From positions 124,001 through 188,000 of the forward strand of contig CAKZKD010000003.1 of the NCBI GenBank assembly GCA_937121175.1: 64,000 nucleotides of DNA, given 5' to 3'. Origin of the DNA: an uncultured Flavobacteriales bacterium. Its GTDB lineage: Bacteria; Bacteroidota; Bacteroidia; Flavobacteriales_G; Salibacteraceae. Both the position numbers and the translations under genes were made by a program. Positions 27,185 to 35,050 of this stretch are shown piece by piece; position 1 is the stretch's first letter; the number at the start of each line of letters is the position of its first letter. Under the pieces are notes generated by a model, which did no database searches, was not told the origin of the DNA, and saw only the letters and a program-made list of their open reading frames with translations.

Positions 27185-28483
27185 ATGGAAAAGATTACCC
27201 TTTTTTGGCATCGCAGAGATTTAAGGAATTATGATAATGCTGGCTTGCATGCAGCCCTAACTTCCAGCAAGAACGTTCAGCCCATTTTTATTTTCGACAC
27301 CAAAATTTTAGATAGACTCCCAAAAGAGGACAAGCGCATTGATTTTATTAATGATGCAATTCTAAAGCTTGATAAGGCATACCAAGAATTTGGAACTAAG
27401 CTTTGGGTCTTTTATGGTTCACCACTGGAAGTTCTAAAACAATTGGACCAAGATTATTCTGTTTTGGCATTATACACCAATCGAGATTATGAGCCTTATG
27501 CGCACGAAAGGGATAAAGCAGTTTACGAGTATTTTCAAGCCAAGGGGATACCTTTTGTCGGAAAGAAAGACCATATCGTTTTTGAAAAGAATGAAGTCTT
27601 AAAGTCAGATGGTGACCCTTACGTTGTTTTTACACCTTACAGTAAAATATGGAAGAATCAGCTTACTGAGTTTTATTATAAGGCCTATCCGATAGAAAAA
27701 TATAAAGGGAACTTCAATAAAACCGATGAACATAAATTGGATAGTGTTTATGATCATGGGTTTACTGCTACTAACACCAAATTTTCTGAGCCTAGCTTTG
27801 ACCAAAAAGTAATTACCAACTACAAAGAAATTCGAGATTTTCCGGCAAAAGATGGTACAACCAGACTAAGTGTGCACTTACGTTTTGGCACAGTTTCGAT
27901 TCGAGAATGTGTAACTAAAGCGTTGGAACTTGGGAGTGAAACTTGGCTGAATGAGCTCATTTGGCGAGATTTTTACCATTCTGTCCTATATCATTTTCCG
28001 CACGTTGCCACAAATGCATTTCGTTCAAAGTATGAAGCCGTAGAATGGGAGAAAAACGAAGAACATTTTAAAGCATGGTGTGACGGAAAAACAGGTTATC
28101 CTTTGGTTGATGCAGGTATGCGCGAATTGAATGAAACGGGTTTTATGCATAATAGAGTACGCATGGTGGTCGCTTCTTTTCTTACAAAACACTTATTGCT
28201 CGATTGGCGATGGGGAGAGGCATATTTTGCCAAAAAGTTACTGGACTTTGATTTAGCTGCAAATAGCGGTGGCTGGCAATGGGCAGCAGGATGTGGTACG
28301 GACGCAGCGCCATATTTTAGGGTATTTAATCCTACCTCGCAACTGGAGAAGTTTGATAAGAACAAAACCTATGTAAAGCATTGGGTTCCTGAGTTTGGAA
28401 CTGAGGATTATCCCGAGCCGATTGTCGAACATAAGTTTGCTCGACAAAGGGCATTAGATAGGTATAAAGAGGCGTTGAGTTAA
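27185..28483 (+). CDS. phrB: Deoxyribodipyrimidine photolyase / cryptochrome family
   Basis: A class I photolyase-type flavoprotein that repairs UV pyrimidine dimers using light. The N-terminal Rossmann antenna domain starts ITLFWHRRDLRNYDNAGL. The C-terminal FAD domain includes TTRLSVHLRFGTVS, LIWRDFYHSVLYHFP, GYPLVDAGMRELNETGFMHN, RMVVASFLTKHLLLDWRWGE and DFDLAANSGGWQWAAGCGTD. The last has the Trp/Asn pattern of active photolyases. At 432 residues it is slightly shorter than E. coli PhrB (472). DASH versus CPD specificity is not certain; the lack of a long C-terminal extension favours CPD photolyase. Its 3' end overlaps the convergent SafE-like gene by four bases. Confidence 0.9.
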   Translation: MEKITLFWHRRDLRNYDNAGLHAALTSSKNVQPIFIFDTKILDRLPKEDKRIDFINDAILKLDKAYQEFGTKLWVFYGSPLEVLKQLDQDYSVLALYTNRDYEPYAHERDKAVYEYFQAKGIPFVGKKDHIVFEKNEVLKSDGDPYVVFTPYSKIWKNQLTEFYYKAYPIEKYKGNFNKTDEHKLDSVYDHGFTATNTKFSEPSFDQKVITNYKEIRDFPAKDGTTRLSVHLRFGTVSIRECVTKALELGSETWLNELIWRDFYHSVLYHFPHVATNAFRSKYEAVEWEKNEEHFKAWCDGKTGYPLVDAGMRELNETGFMHNRVRMVVASFLTKHLLLDWRWGEAYFAKKLLDFDLAANSGGWQWAAGCGTDAAPYFRVFNPTSQLEKFDKNKTYVKHWVPEFGTEDYPEPIVEHKFARQRALDRYKEALS

Positions 28484-29193
28484 GATTTAGTAGAAACACA
28501 TTGCGCAGCATTATCACTATTTTGAGGCAGTGCAGGGCTAAGGTATTTAATATCAAGATTCAATCCGCGGAGAATGAACAAGATACCAATTAAAGCGGCA
28601 AAGTAGGGGAGTGCTCTTCTAATACCAACACGCCATTTTTCTTTGACCAAAGAAGGTGAAAAGGCTATAAACAACATGGCAGGTACAGTTCCCAATCCGA
28701 AGATTAACATGTAGATGGCGCTTTCTGAAATTCCATAACTTGTAATAGCTCCCGCGGCAGCAAAATAGACCAGCCCACATGGGAGCAAGCCGTTCAAAAT
28801 CCCCATAGACAAAAAGGCAAGGGTGTTTCTTTTTGAAATGAAGTGTTGCATTGATATTTTTAGCTTATTCAATTTAGAAGCTAAAAAATTATTCTGCTCA
28901 AATAATTTTTCAAAACTGTAGGGGGTTAATGCTGCTACAAGTATCAGTACGCCCATACCAATAGAAAAGTACTGCTGGAAGCCAAAGAATGAAACACCGA
29001 TTCCTAGAATCCCTAATCCAAGACCAATAAGGGAATAGGTGAAAATTCGACCTACATTATAAGTAAGAATGGAAAGTAGTTTACCAGTTACTGACATTTT
29101 ACCAATTGGCAGTGCAAGTGCAATAGGTCCACACATTCCAACACAATGCAAGCTGCCCAGAAACCCAATCAAAAAAGCAGTAACCAGATGCAC
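28480..29193 (-). CDS. SafE/UreH-like membrane protein of the cbb3 cluster
   Basis: A 237-residue membrane protein with about six TM segments. It belongs to the sulfite exporter TauE/SafE-like (DsbD_2/UreH-type) family. The N-terminal motif GSLHCVGMCGPIALALP and a second half with NGLLPCGLVYFA place Cys/Met residues in the membrane. In many bacteria this gene closes the cco accessory cluster after ccoG and ccoH, and copper delivery to the oxidase is the usual proposal (inference). It lies 2 bp from ccoH, so it is surely co-transcribed. It overlaps the photolyase gene tail to tail. Confidence 0.8.
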   Translation of the reverse strand: MHLVTAFLIGFLGSLHCVGMCGPIALALPIGKMSVTGKLLSILTYNVGRIFTYSLIGLGLGILGIGVSFFGFQQYFSIGMGVLILVAALTPYSFEKLFEQNNFLASKLNKLKISMQHFISKRNTLAFLSMGILNGLLPCGLVYFAAAGAITSYGISESAIYMLIFGLGTVPAMLFIAFSPSLVKEKWRVGIRRALPYFAALIGILFILRGLNLDIKYLSPALPQNSDNAAQCVSTKS

Positions 29194-29195
29194 CT

Positions 29196-29627
29196 TTACT
29201 GAATAAAAATGTTCTTTTCGAAATAGTACTCGATATTACCTTTAATCCACTCTACCCGCAACTGGTAACGACCTTTTTGTAAATCATTAGTAGAAATGCG
29301 CTGTTCTAATCCTGCTGCTAATGAAAGGGCATAACGTCTGTCTAGTTTCTTGTCTGAAGGCCTATAAAAATAGATAGAACCACTGTCAGCAACGTGCGGC
29401 ATTGTTATTTGATAATTTTGACCTTGCTGAACCAGCGTTATTTCGGAATCTAATTCAGAATAGTTTTTAGATTTATCAATCTGATTTTGGAACTGTAGTT
29501 CTTTTGCGTAGTAGTCTTCTGTCTCCAAATCAAAATCTACCATCATTGCAGAAATAACCAAGTATGAAATGTAAGCTATAAAACCTATCATACCTAATGC
29601 TAAACCATGTCCCCAGTGAAATCTCAT
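29196..29627 (-). CDS. ccoH: CcoH/FixH family cbb3 assembly protein
   Basis: A 143-residue single-pass membrane protein (TM about residues 8-30) with a periplasmic domain, needed for stable cbb3 oxidase assembly. MRFHWGHGLALGMIGF and VDFDLETEDYYAKELQFQNQID are typical FixH sequence. It lies between ccoG and the SafE-like gene. The 72-bp gap to ccoG contains a perfect 13-bp inverted repeat. Confidence 0.88.
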   Translation of the reverse strand: MRFHWGHGLALGMIGFIAYISYLVISAMMVDFDLETEDYYAKELQFQNQIDKSKNYSELDSEITLVQQGQNYQITMPHVADSGSIYFYRPSDKKLDRRYALSLAAGLEQRISTNDLQKGRYQLRVEWIKGNIEYYFEKNIFIQ

Positions 29628-29636
29628 ATTTTTTCT

Positions 29637-29694
29637 GTATTACGTACAAATGTATTACGTAAAACGTTTTAACGCGGAACGTTGTACGTAATAC
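29637..29694. repeat. 13-bp inverted repeat with internal direct copy, ccoG-ccoH gap
   Basis: GTATTACGTACAA (29637-29649) and TTGTACGTAATAC (29682-29694) are perfect reverse complements. A second TGTATTACGT sits directly after the left arm, and AAAACGTTTT lies in the loop. It could be an mRNA processing hairpin, a dispersed palindromic repeat or an operator; there is no terminator T-tract. Confidence 0.6.
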
Positions 29695-29699
29695 GTGGC

Positions 29700-31127
29700 C
29701 TAAAGGCCACCGGGCCCCATAAAATTAGTACTAATCGTTTCCAACTTTCTGTCTCCATCGTACACATTGAGTTTTATTTTGGTTTTTCGTCCGTCTAATG
29801 AATCCGGTTGAATGAGAATAAACATTGCACCTTCAGCACTTTCTCTTTCGTTAACTTCTGTTTTTTGACCCACCAATTGGATAGTTCCTTTTGGTTCCAC
29901 AAGCTCAAATCTAAATTGGAAACCCTCACTAGTTTTATTAATTACCTTGTAATTGTAGAGGTTTTTAATTCGGCCATCTTCGTGTTCTAAGTAGAGCATA
30001 CCAGGAGTTCGTAAAAGGGTAGTTTCTACATCAGTTCTTCCAAACAAAAAGGCTCCGAAAATGATAATCAAGACACCCAAAAGTACCGTGTAGGAAATAA
30101 TTCTAGGTGTAAATTTAAATTCTTCTTTATCGTGGATATTGGCTTCTGAGTAATATCCAATCAAGTTAGGTTCTAGCCCAACATTGGTCATCATTTCATC
30201 GCAAGCATCAATACAAGCCGTGCAGTTTACACACTCCAATTGAGTTCCGTTACGAATGTCAATTCCAGTTGGGCAAACATCAACGCAATGCCCGCAATCA
30301 ATACAATCACCTTTTCCAGCTTCTTCTCGAACTTCTTTTTTACCTTTCCATTTTCCACGATTTTCACCACGCACATAATTATAAGCTACAACCACAGAGT
30401 TGCGGTCAAGCATCACACCTTGGAGTCTTCCGTAGGGACAAACTGCAATACATACTTGCTCTCTGAATCGGGCAAATACGCCGTAAAATACGCCAGTAAA
30501 TAAAACAAGGGCTGACAACGTTCCAATGTGAGCAAAAGGCCCATCAGTTTGCATGGCTAGTAATTCCTCATTACCAATAATGTAGGCTAAAAATGTGTTA
30601 GATATAGCAAATGAGATACTGAAGAAGATGGCATGCTTGATACCTTTTTTTGTGATTTTTTCTTTATCCCATTTTTGTTTTTTGAGTTTCTTTTGGTGTT
30701 TGTAATCGCCTTCAATCCAATACTCTATTTTACGAAATACCATTTCCATAAAAATAGTTTGAGGGCAAACCCAGCCGCAGAATACTCGACCAAAAACTAC
30801 AGTAAACAATACTACAAATACAACCCCGGTTATCATGGCTAACGCAAACAGGTGAATGTCTTGCGGCCAAAATACTTGACCAAAAATTGAAAACTTGTTG
30901 TCAATAATATTGATTAGTAAAAATGGCTCACCATCAATTTTTATCCATGGTCCGGCAAAAAGAAGGGCGAGAAGTAAGTACGAGAGGAGGCTGCGGTAAT
31001 TGTAAAGTTTTCCTTTTGGTTTTTTTGCAAAAATCCAATTTCGTTTACCGTCTTCATTTATAGTACCAATCGAATCTCTAAAGGACTCGTCTGGTTTGTA
31101 GTCAATTCCTGGTGTTTGTTCAGCCAT
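29700..31127 (-). CDS. ccoG: CcoG, cbb3 oxidase accessory polyferredoxin
   Basis: CcoG (FixG/RdxA) is a membrane iron-sulfur protein that reduces copper for insertion into the cbb3 oxidase. Several TM segments (about residues 40-60, 85-112, 160-180, 200-220) carry FCGWVCPQ and REQVCIAVCPYGR. These are followed by two 4Fe-4S ferredoxin motifs, CIDCGHCVDVCP and CVNCTACIDACDE. A C-terminal TM (~340-362) and an Ig-like periplasmic FixG_C domain close the 475-residue protein. Start ATG 31127. It is downstream of the ccoP terminator, so expression of ccoG-ccoH-safE depends on read-through or an unseen promoter. Confidence 0.95.
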   Translation of the reverse strand: MAEQTPGIDYKPDESFRDSIGTINEDGKRNWIFAKKPKGKLYNYRSLLSYLLLALLFAGPWIKIDGEPFLLINIIDNKFSIFGQVFWPQDIHLFALAMITGVVFVVLFTVVFGRVFCGWVCPQTIFMEMVFRKIEYWIEGDYKHQKKLKKQKWDKEKITKKGIKHAIFFSISFAISNTFLAYIIGNEELLAMQTDGPFAHIGTLSALVLFTGVFYGVFARFREQVCIAVCPYGRLQGVMLDRNSVVVAYNYVRGENRGKWKGKKEVREEAGKGDCIDCGHCVDVCPTGIDIRNGTQLECVNCTACIDACDEMMTNVGLEPNLIGYYSEANIHDKEEFKFTPRIISYTVLLGVLIIIFGAFLFGRTDVETTLLRTPGMLYLEHEDGRIKNLYNYKVINKTSEGFQFRFELVEPKGTIQLVGQKTEVNERESAEGAMFILIQPDSLDGRKTKIKLNVYDGDRKLETISTNFMGPGGL

Positions 31128-31154
31128 TGTTTGTGATGTTTGTTACACTTAATG

Positions 31155-31183
31155 GAATAAAAAAATCCTCCCGAAGGAGGATT
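31155..31183 (-). terminator. Terminator/attenuator between ccoP and ccoG
   Basis: On the minus strand AATCCTCC-TTCG-GGAGGATT forms an 8-bp stem capped by a UUCG tetraloop, followed by TTTTTATT. It sits directly after the ccoP stop (31190). It would separate structural from accessory cco genes and lower expression of the latter. Confidence 0.88.
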
Positions 31184-31189
31184 CTAAAA

Positions 31190-32362
31190 TTAACTTTCTT
31201 TATTCTCTTTCTTCTCAACGGGGATGTCAGGATTATCGTCCGCTACTGCAGTAGAATCCATAACTGGTTCTGCAGTTGTACTATCTGCAGGTGTATCTTC
31301 GACTTTTTCTACCCAAATTTTTCCTTGAGGTTCTTTTTGATTCGGAGGATTTGTTCCTTGCAAGGTCAAAATATAGCTAGCAACTTCTTGCATTTGTTTA
31401 GGACTCAATTGCGCTTCCCAAGGAATCATTCCTTTTTCCGGAACGCCATATTTTACAGTAGTAAATACATTTTTTATACCTCCTCCATGCAACCAGTATT
31501 CGTCGCTAAAGTTTGGCCCAACTCCACCTTCACCCATTTGACCATGGCAAGCAGCACAATTAGAGATATAAACGCCTTTTCCTTTTTCTAAAGAACCCGC
31601 ATCGGTAATTAAAGTAACATTGGTTTCGTCAATTGCATTATCCATTTTGCTCATGTACAATTCTTTTGCAACTCGAGCTTCTTCCATTGCCATTTCAAAT
31701 TCACCGGCTTGATTAATTCCAGGGCCAAATTGGTAGTAACCAATATATACCACAGCAAATAAAATGGTTAAGTAAAAACCATACAGCCACCATGGTGGAA
31801 GGTTGTTGTCCAATTCGCGAATTCCGTCGTGTTCGTGTTCAAACATGATTTCTCCTTCGTCTTCAATCGCAACATAATCGGTAAGAGCACTTGTCCAACT
31901 ATCTTCTTCTACTGTTTCTTCTTCAATGGTGCCTCGAATAGCTTTTATCATGGTACGCATAACGCCTACTTGATAAAACAATAGGAAAACTAAAATACCA
32001 TTCATTGCCAGTAGTGCGTTGAACAGTTCGCTGCCCATAACGAATGCATTGGCAATAGCACCATCTTGTGCATACGCTTGAGTAGTAGCCAAAAGGAGTA
32101 AAAGGGGTAGCAAAACTTTGGCACTTGATGCGGCAGCTTTTTCTCTTACAATAGCCCAAACATTTTTGTCAGAAGCTAGAGATTTAATCGTTCCCAGAAC
32201 AATAAGGTTCGCAATTGCCAAAATAGTGGCTAATCCGATTAACGCCCATAAAAGAGTAGAGTCGTCAACAACGCCAGTGCCATCGGCTTGGGCAAATCCT
32301 GAAGTACCTCCGAGCAAAAGTGCTACGGTACTTATTGTGGTCATGAATCTTCTATTTTTCAT
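31190..32362 (-). CDS. ccoP: CcoP, cbb3 oxidase cytochrome c subunit III (single heme)
   Basis: CcoP brings electrons to the cbb3 oxidase at the membrane. The N-terminal ~150 residues contain two similar blocks, each with a signal-like hydrophobic run ending in an AQ-D(G) site (GFAQADG, AYAQDGA) and a following TM. Then comes the FixP_N-type segment (LPPWWLYGFYLTILFAVVYIG). The C-terminal cytochrome domain has one CAACHGQMGEGG heme site and a Met ligand region (KGMIPWEAQLS). Classical proteobacterial CcoP has two CxxCH motifs; I find only one here. The Pro/Glu/Asp-rich tail has no known role. I start at ATG 32362 (MKNRRF), which overlaps ccoQ by 11 bp; the track's 32425 lies deeper in ccoQ. 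Confidence 0.88.
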   Translation of the reverse strand: MKNRRFMTTISTVALLLGGTSGFAQADGTGVVDDSTLLWALIGLATILAIANLIVLGTIKSLASDKNVWAIVREKAAASSAKVLLPLLLLLATTQAYAQDGAIANAFVMGSELFNALLAMNGILVFLLFYQVGVMRTMIKAIRGTIEEETVEEDSWTSALTDYVAIEDEGEIMFEHEHDGIRELDNNLPPWWLYGFYLTILFAVVYIGYYQFGPGINQAGEFEMAMEEARVAKELYMSKMDNAIDETNVTLITDAGSLEKGKGVYISNCAACHGQMGEGGVGPNFSDEYWLHGGGIKNVFTTVKYGVPEKGMIPWEAQLSPKQMQEVASYILTLQGTNPPNQKEPQGKIWVEKVEDTPADSTTAEPVMDSTAVADDNPDIPVEKKENKES

Positions 32363-32561
32363 TTTCACTGTTTTTATTGAATGGATAATCATTGCCATTT
32401 TCGAGTGGTAGATGGGCAATTTCATCCACCTTGCTTTTTTTCATGGTATAAATCCAAACGGTAACCGCTACAAAAAAGCTAAAGAATATTACGAAGGAAA
32501 GCACCGGGAAAATTTCAATTCCGTCGATACTTGTCATATGTCCTTTAATGAATTTGAGCAT
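32352..32561 (-). CDS. ccoQ: CcoQ-like small cbb3 oxidase subunit
   Basis: A 69-residue single-TM protein (LSFVIFFSFFVAVTVWIYTM) with a short cytoplasmic tail, positioned between ccoNO and ccoP as CcoQ/FixQ always is. It starts 2 bp after the ccoNO stop and overlaps ccoP by 11 bp. Sequence similarity in CcoQ is low, so the call rests mainly on size, topology and position. Confidence 0.82.
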   Translation of the reverse strand: MLKFIKGHMTSIDGIEIFPVLSFVIFFSFFVAVTVWIYTMKKSKVDEIAHLPLENGNDYPFNKNSENEK

Positions 32562-32563
32562 GA

Positions 32564-34708
32564 TTATTTAGTTAAATCTTTGTTTTTAATATCTGTTCCA
32601 AGTCGCTGTAGGTAGGCAATTAGCGCAACAATTTCCTTGTCTTTGTCTGTTTTGATTTTATCTCCCGCCAGATTATCTACAATTTTTTGTGCTTGAGCCT
32701 GTGCATCGGCAATGGCTCGTTCAGCATATCCTTCTGCATAAGGGACTCCTAAGGTTTGCATTGCACTGATTTTCTTTGGTAACATTTCGTAGTCAATGTT
32801 ATCCTCTAGTAACCATGGGTATGCTGGCATAATAGAACCTGGAGACATAGTTCTTGGGTCTAGCATGTGATTAAAGTGCCAGCTATCTGGATATTTGTTC
32901 CCCACACGGTGCAAATCTGGTCCTGTTCGTTTACTTCCCCATTGGAACGGGTGGTCGTAAACAAATTCACCTGCTTTAGAGTACTCTTGGTCCACAGGGT
33001 CGTAACGAACCACCTCGGAACGGAAAGGACGAATCATCTGAGAATGACAGGTATAGCAGCCTTCTCGTATGTACAAGTCTCTACCTTCTAATTCGAGTGG
33101 AGTATAAGGTTTTACACTTGTAATGGTTGGAACATTAGATTTTATCAAGAATGTTGGGATAATTTCAAAGATTCCACCAATAGCGACAACCACTAAACTG
33201 AATACCAACATTTGAATTGGTTTTCTTTCAATAACTCTGTGCCAGTACTCATTTGTGCTTGGCGTATAGGTAACAGGAAGAGCAGGAGCTTGGTCTGCTT
33301 CTGTAGCAGCAAATGTTCCTTGAGCCGCAGTTTTCATTAAGTTGTAAACCATTACTCCAGCACCAGTAAAGTACAATAGGCCACCAAGAACTCTTAATTG
33401 ATACATGCCTTGAATTTGGGTAACCGTTTCCAAGAAGTTAGGGTAGGCTAGAGCACCTTCAGCAGTAAACTCTTCCCACATTAAACTTTGAGCAAAACCA
33501 GCCCAGTACAATGGAAGTGCATATAGAATAATACCTAACGTGCCAATCCAAAAGTGAGTGTTTGCCAGTGACTGAGAGTACAACTTCGTATTCCACATTT
33601 TCGGTATTAAGTAGTATAACATACCAAAGGTTAGGAATCCATTCCAACCCAATCCACCAATGTGAACGTGCCCTACTATCCAATCGGTGTAATGTCCAAC
33701 TGCGTTTACACTTTTAATAGATAGTAATGGACCTTCAAATGTGGCCATTCCATAACAAGTAAGCGCCACCACCATAAACTTAAGAACTGCATCGTCTCTT
33801 ACTCTATCCCATGCTCCACGTAGGGTAAGTAGTCCATTGAGCATACCACCCCAAGATGGTGCAATTAGCATAACACTAAATGCAACGCCTAAAGTTTGAG
33901 CCCAGTCTGGTAATGCCGTATATAACAAGTGATGAGGACCAGCCCAGATGTACAAGAAAATTAATGCCCAGAAGTGCACAATAGATAACCGGTAGGAGAA
34001 CACTGGACGATTTGCTGCCTTAGGAATGAAGTAGTACATAAGACCTAAGTAAGGAGTAGTAAGGAAAAATGCAACCGCATTATGACCGTACCACCATTGC
34101 ACCAATGCATCTTGAACACCAGCGTACCAGCTATAGGATTTCATGAAACTAATTGGAAGCTCAAAACTGTTGACAATGTGCAACATCGCAACCGTTATAA
34201 ATGTTCCGATGTAAAACCAAATAGCTACATATAAATGACGTTCTCTTCTTTTGATAATGGTCATAAACATGTTCACACCGAATGCAACCCAAATAAGAGC
34301 AATTAGAATATCAATCCACCATTCTAGTTCTGCGTATTCTTTACCAGTAGTCATTCCTAAAGGAAGAGTAACTGCCGCACAAACAATAATGAATTGCCAG
34401 CCCCAAAAGTTTAGGTTTGATAAGGCTTTACTCCACATGGGGGCTTTTAGTAATCGAGGTAATGAGTAATAAACCCCTGCAAAAATTCCATTACCGACAA
34501 ATGCAAAAATCACTGCATTGGTATGCAATGGTCTAATTCGACCATAGGAAATGTATTTTAATAAGAAATTATCGTTAAAGAAATCGGCAAAGGCAAGTTG
34601 AGAGGCTACAATAAGCCCAACCAACATTCCTACTAAGCCAAAAACCGCAGAAGCAATAATGAAGTTTTTCACTATTGCATTGTCATATTCAAACTTTTCC
34701 AGTTCCAT
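32564..34708 (-). CDS. ccoNO: CcoN-CcoO fusion, cbb3-type cytochrome c oxidase subunits I and II
   Basis: The catalytic core of the high-affinity cbb3 terminal oxidase, which reduces O2 and pumps protons at the cytoplasmic membrane. Residues ~1-480 are CcoN with about 12-13 TM segments. His ligand regions include RPLHTNAVIFAF, WYGHNAVAFFLT, AGPHHLLYTALPDW and DWIVGHVHIGGLGWNG. Residues ~510-714 are CcoO: one TM anchor and a mono-heme domain with EGCYTCHSQMIRPFRSE and Met ligand segment PGSIMPAYPWL. The fusion in one 714-residue chain is usual in Bacteroidota. It overlaps the ccoS 3' end by 20 bp. Confidence 0.96.
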   Translation of the reverse strand: MELEKFEYDNAIVKNFIIASAVFGLVGMLVGLIVASQLAFADFFNDNFLLKYISYGRIRPLHTNAVIFAFVGNGIFAGVYYSLPRLLKAPMWSKALSNLNFWGWQFIIVCAAVTLPLGMTTGKEYAELEWWIDILIALIWVAFGVNMFMTIIKRRERHLYVAIWFYIGTFITVAMLHIVNSFELPISFMKSYSWYAGVQDALVQWWYGHNAVAFFLTTPYLGLMYYFIPKAANRPVFSYRLSIVHFWALIFLYIWAGPHHLLYTALPDWAQTLGVAFSVMLIAPSWGGMLNGLLTLRGAWDRVRDDAVLKFMVVALTCYGMATFEGPLLSIKSVNAVGHYTDWIVGHVHIGGLGWNGFLTFGMLYYLIPKMWNTKLYSQSLANTHFWIGTLGIILYALPLYWAGFAQSLMWEEFTAEGALAYPNFLETVTQIQGMYQLRVLGGLLYFTGAGVMVYNLMKTAAQGTFAATEADQAPALPVTYTPSTNEYWHRVIERKPIQMLVFSLVVVAIGGIFEIIPTFLIKSNVPTITSVKPYTPLELEGRDLYIREGCYTCHSQMIRPFRSEVVRYDPVDQEYSKAGEFVYDHPFQWGSKRTGPDLHRVGNKYPDSWHFNHMLDPRTMSPGSIMPAYPWLLEDNIDYEMLPKKISAMQTLGVPYAEGYAERAIADAQAQAQKIVDNLAGDKIKTDKDKEIVALIAYLQRLGTDIKNKDLTK

Positions 34709-34889
34709 GGAGATTTGTTTTTGTATTTGATTTTGAAATTATTTCTGAATTCTTGTTTTCGAAAAGCATTCTGACTGAGGGAGTATAGTCGTCTTCGAAT
34801 TGTCCGGAGCGGATGGACCAAATGAATGCTCCTAAAAAAATTAGTGCTACGAAAATGCTTGCACCAAGTAATATGAATATTACACTCAT
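34689..34889 (-). CDS. ccoS: CcoS, cbb3 oxidase maturation protein
   Basis: CcoS is a small one-TM protein needed for cofactor insertion into CcoN. The 66 residues start MSVIFILLGASIFVALIFLG and continue with the family motif WSIRSGQFEDDYTPSVRMLF. I start at ATG 34889 rather than the track's 34910 (MVLQTTTM) by family length. It is first in the operon. In most relatives ccoI directly precedes it, but here ccoI is about 13 kb away. Confidence 0.92.
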   Translation of the reverse strand: MSVIFILLGASIFVALIFLGAFIWSIRSGQFEDDYTPSVRMLFENKNSEIISKSNTKTNLHGTGKV

Positions 34890-34907
34890 GGTAGTAGTTT
34901 GTAATAC

Positions 34908-34915
34908 CAAAAGTA
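34908..34915 (-). promoter_or_regulatory. TAnnTTTG -7 box for the ccoS-NO-Q-P operon
   Basis: The minus strand reads TACTTTTG, ending 18 bases before the ccoS ATG. There is no -33 TTG at normal spacing, consistent with activator dependence. Confidence 0.5.
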
Positions 34916-34981
34916 AATGCGTGAATATGGGTGGATTGTGACCTATGCTACGGGCTAATCTGACTTTCGATAGTAAGAAAA

Positions 34982-34995
34982 TTGACTTAAGTCAG
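34982..34995. promoter_or_regulatory. FNR/FixK-like palindrome upstream of ccoS
   Basis: TTGACTTAAGTCAG has a perfect 12-bp palindromic core (TGACTTAAGTCA) like Crp/Fnr-family operators. It is centred about 99 bp before the ccoS ATG, between the stop of the giant T9SS gene and ccoS. Its partner is at 14885-14898 before hemN. Confidence 0.65.
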
Positions 34996-35050
34996 TATTC
35001 TGAAGTTTTGTTAATTAATGGAAGTAAAACGTTAGATAAATCGATTTTAT

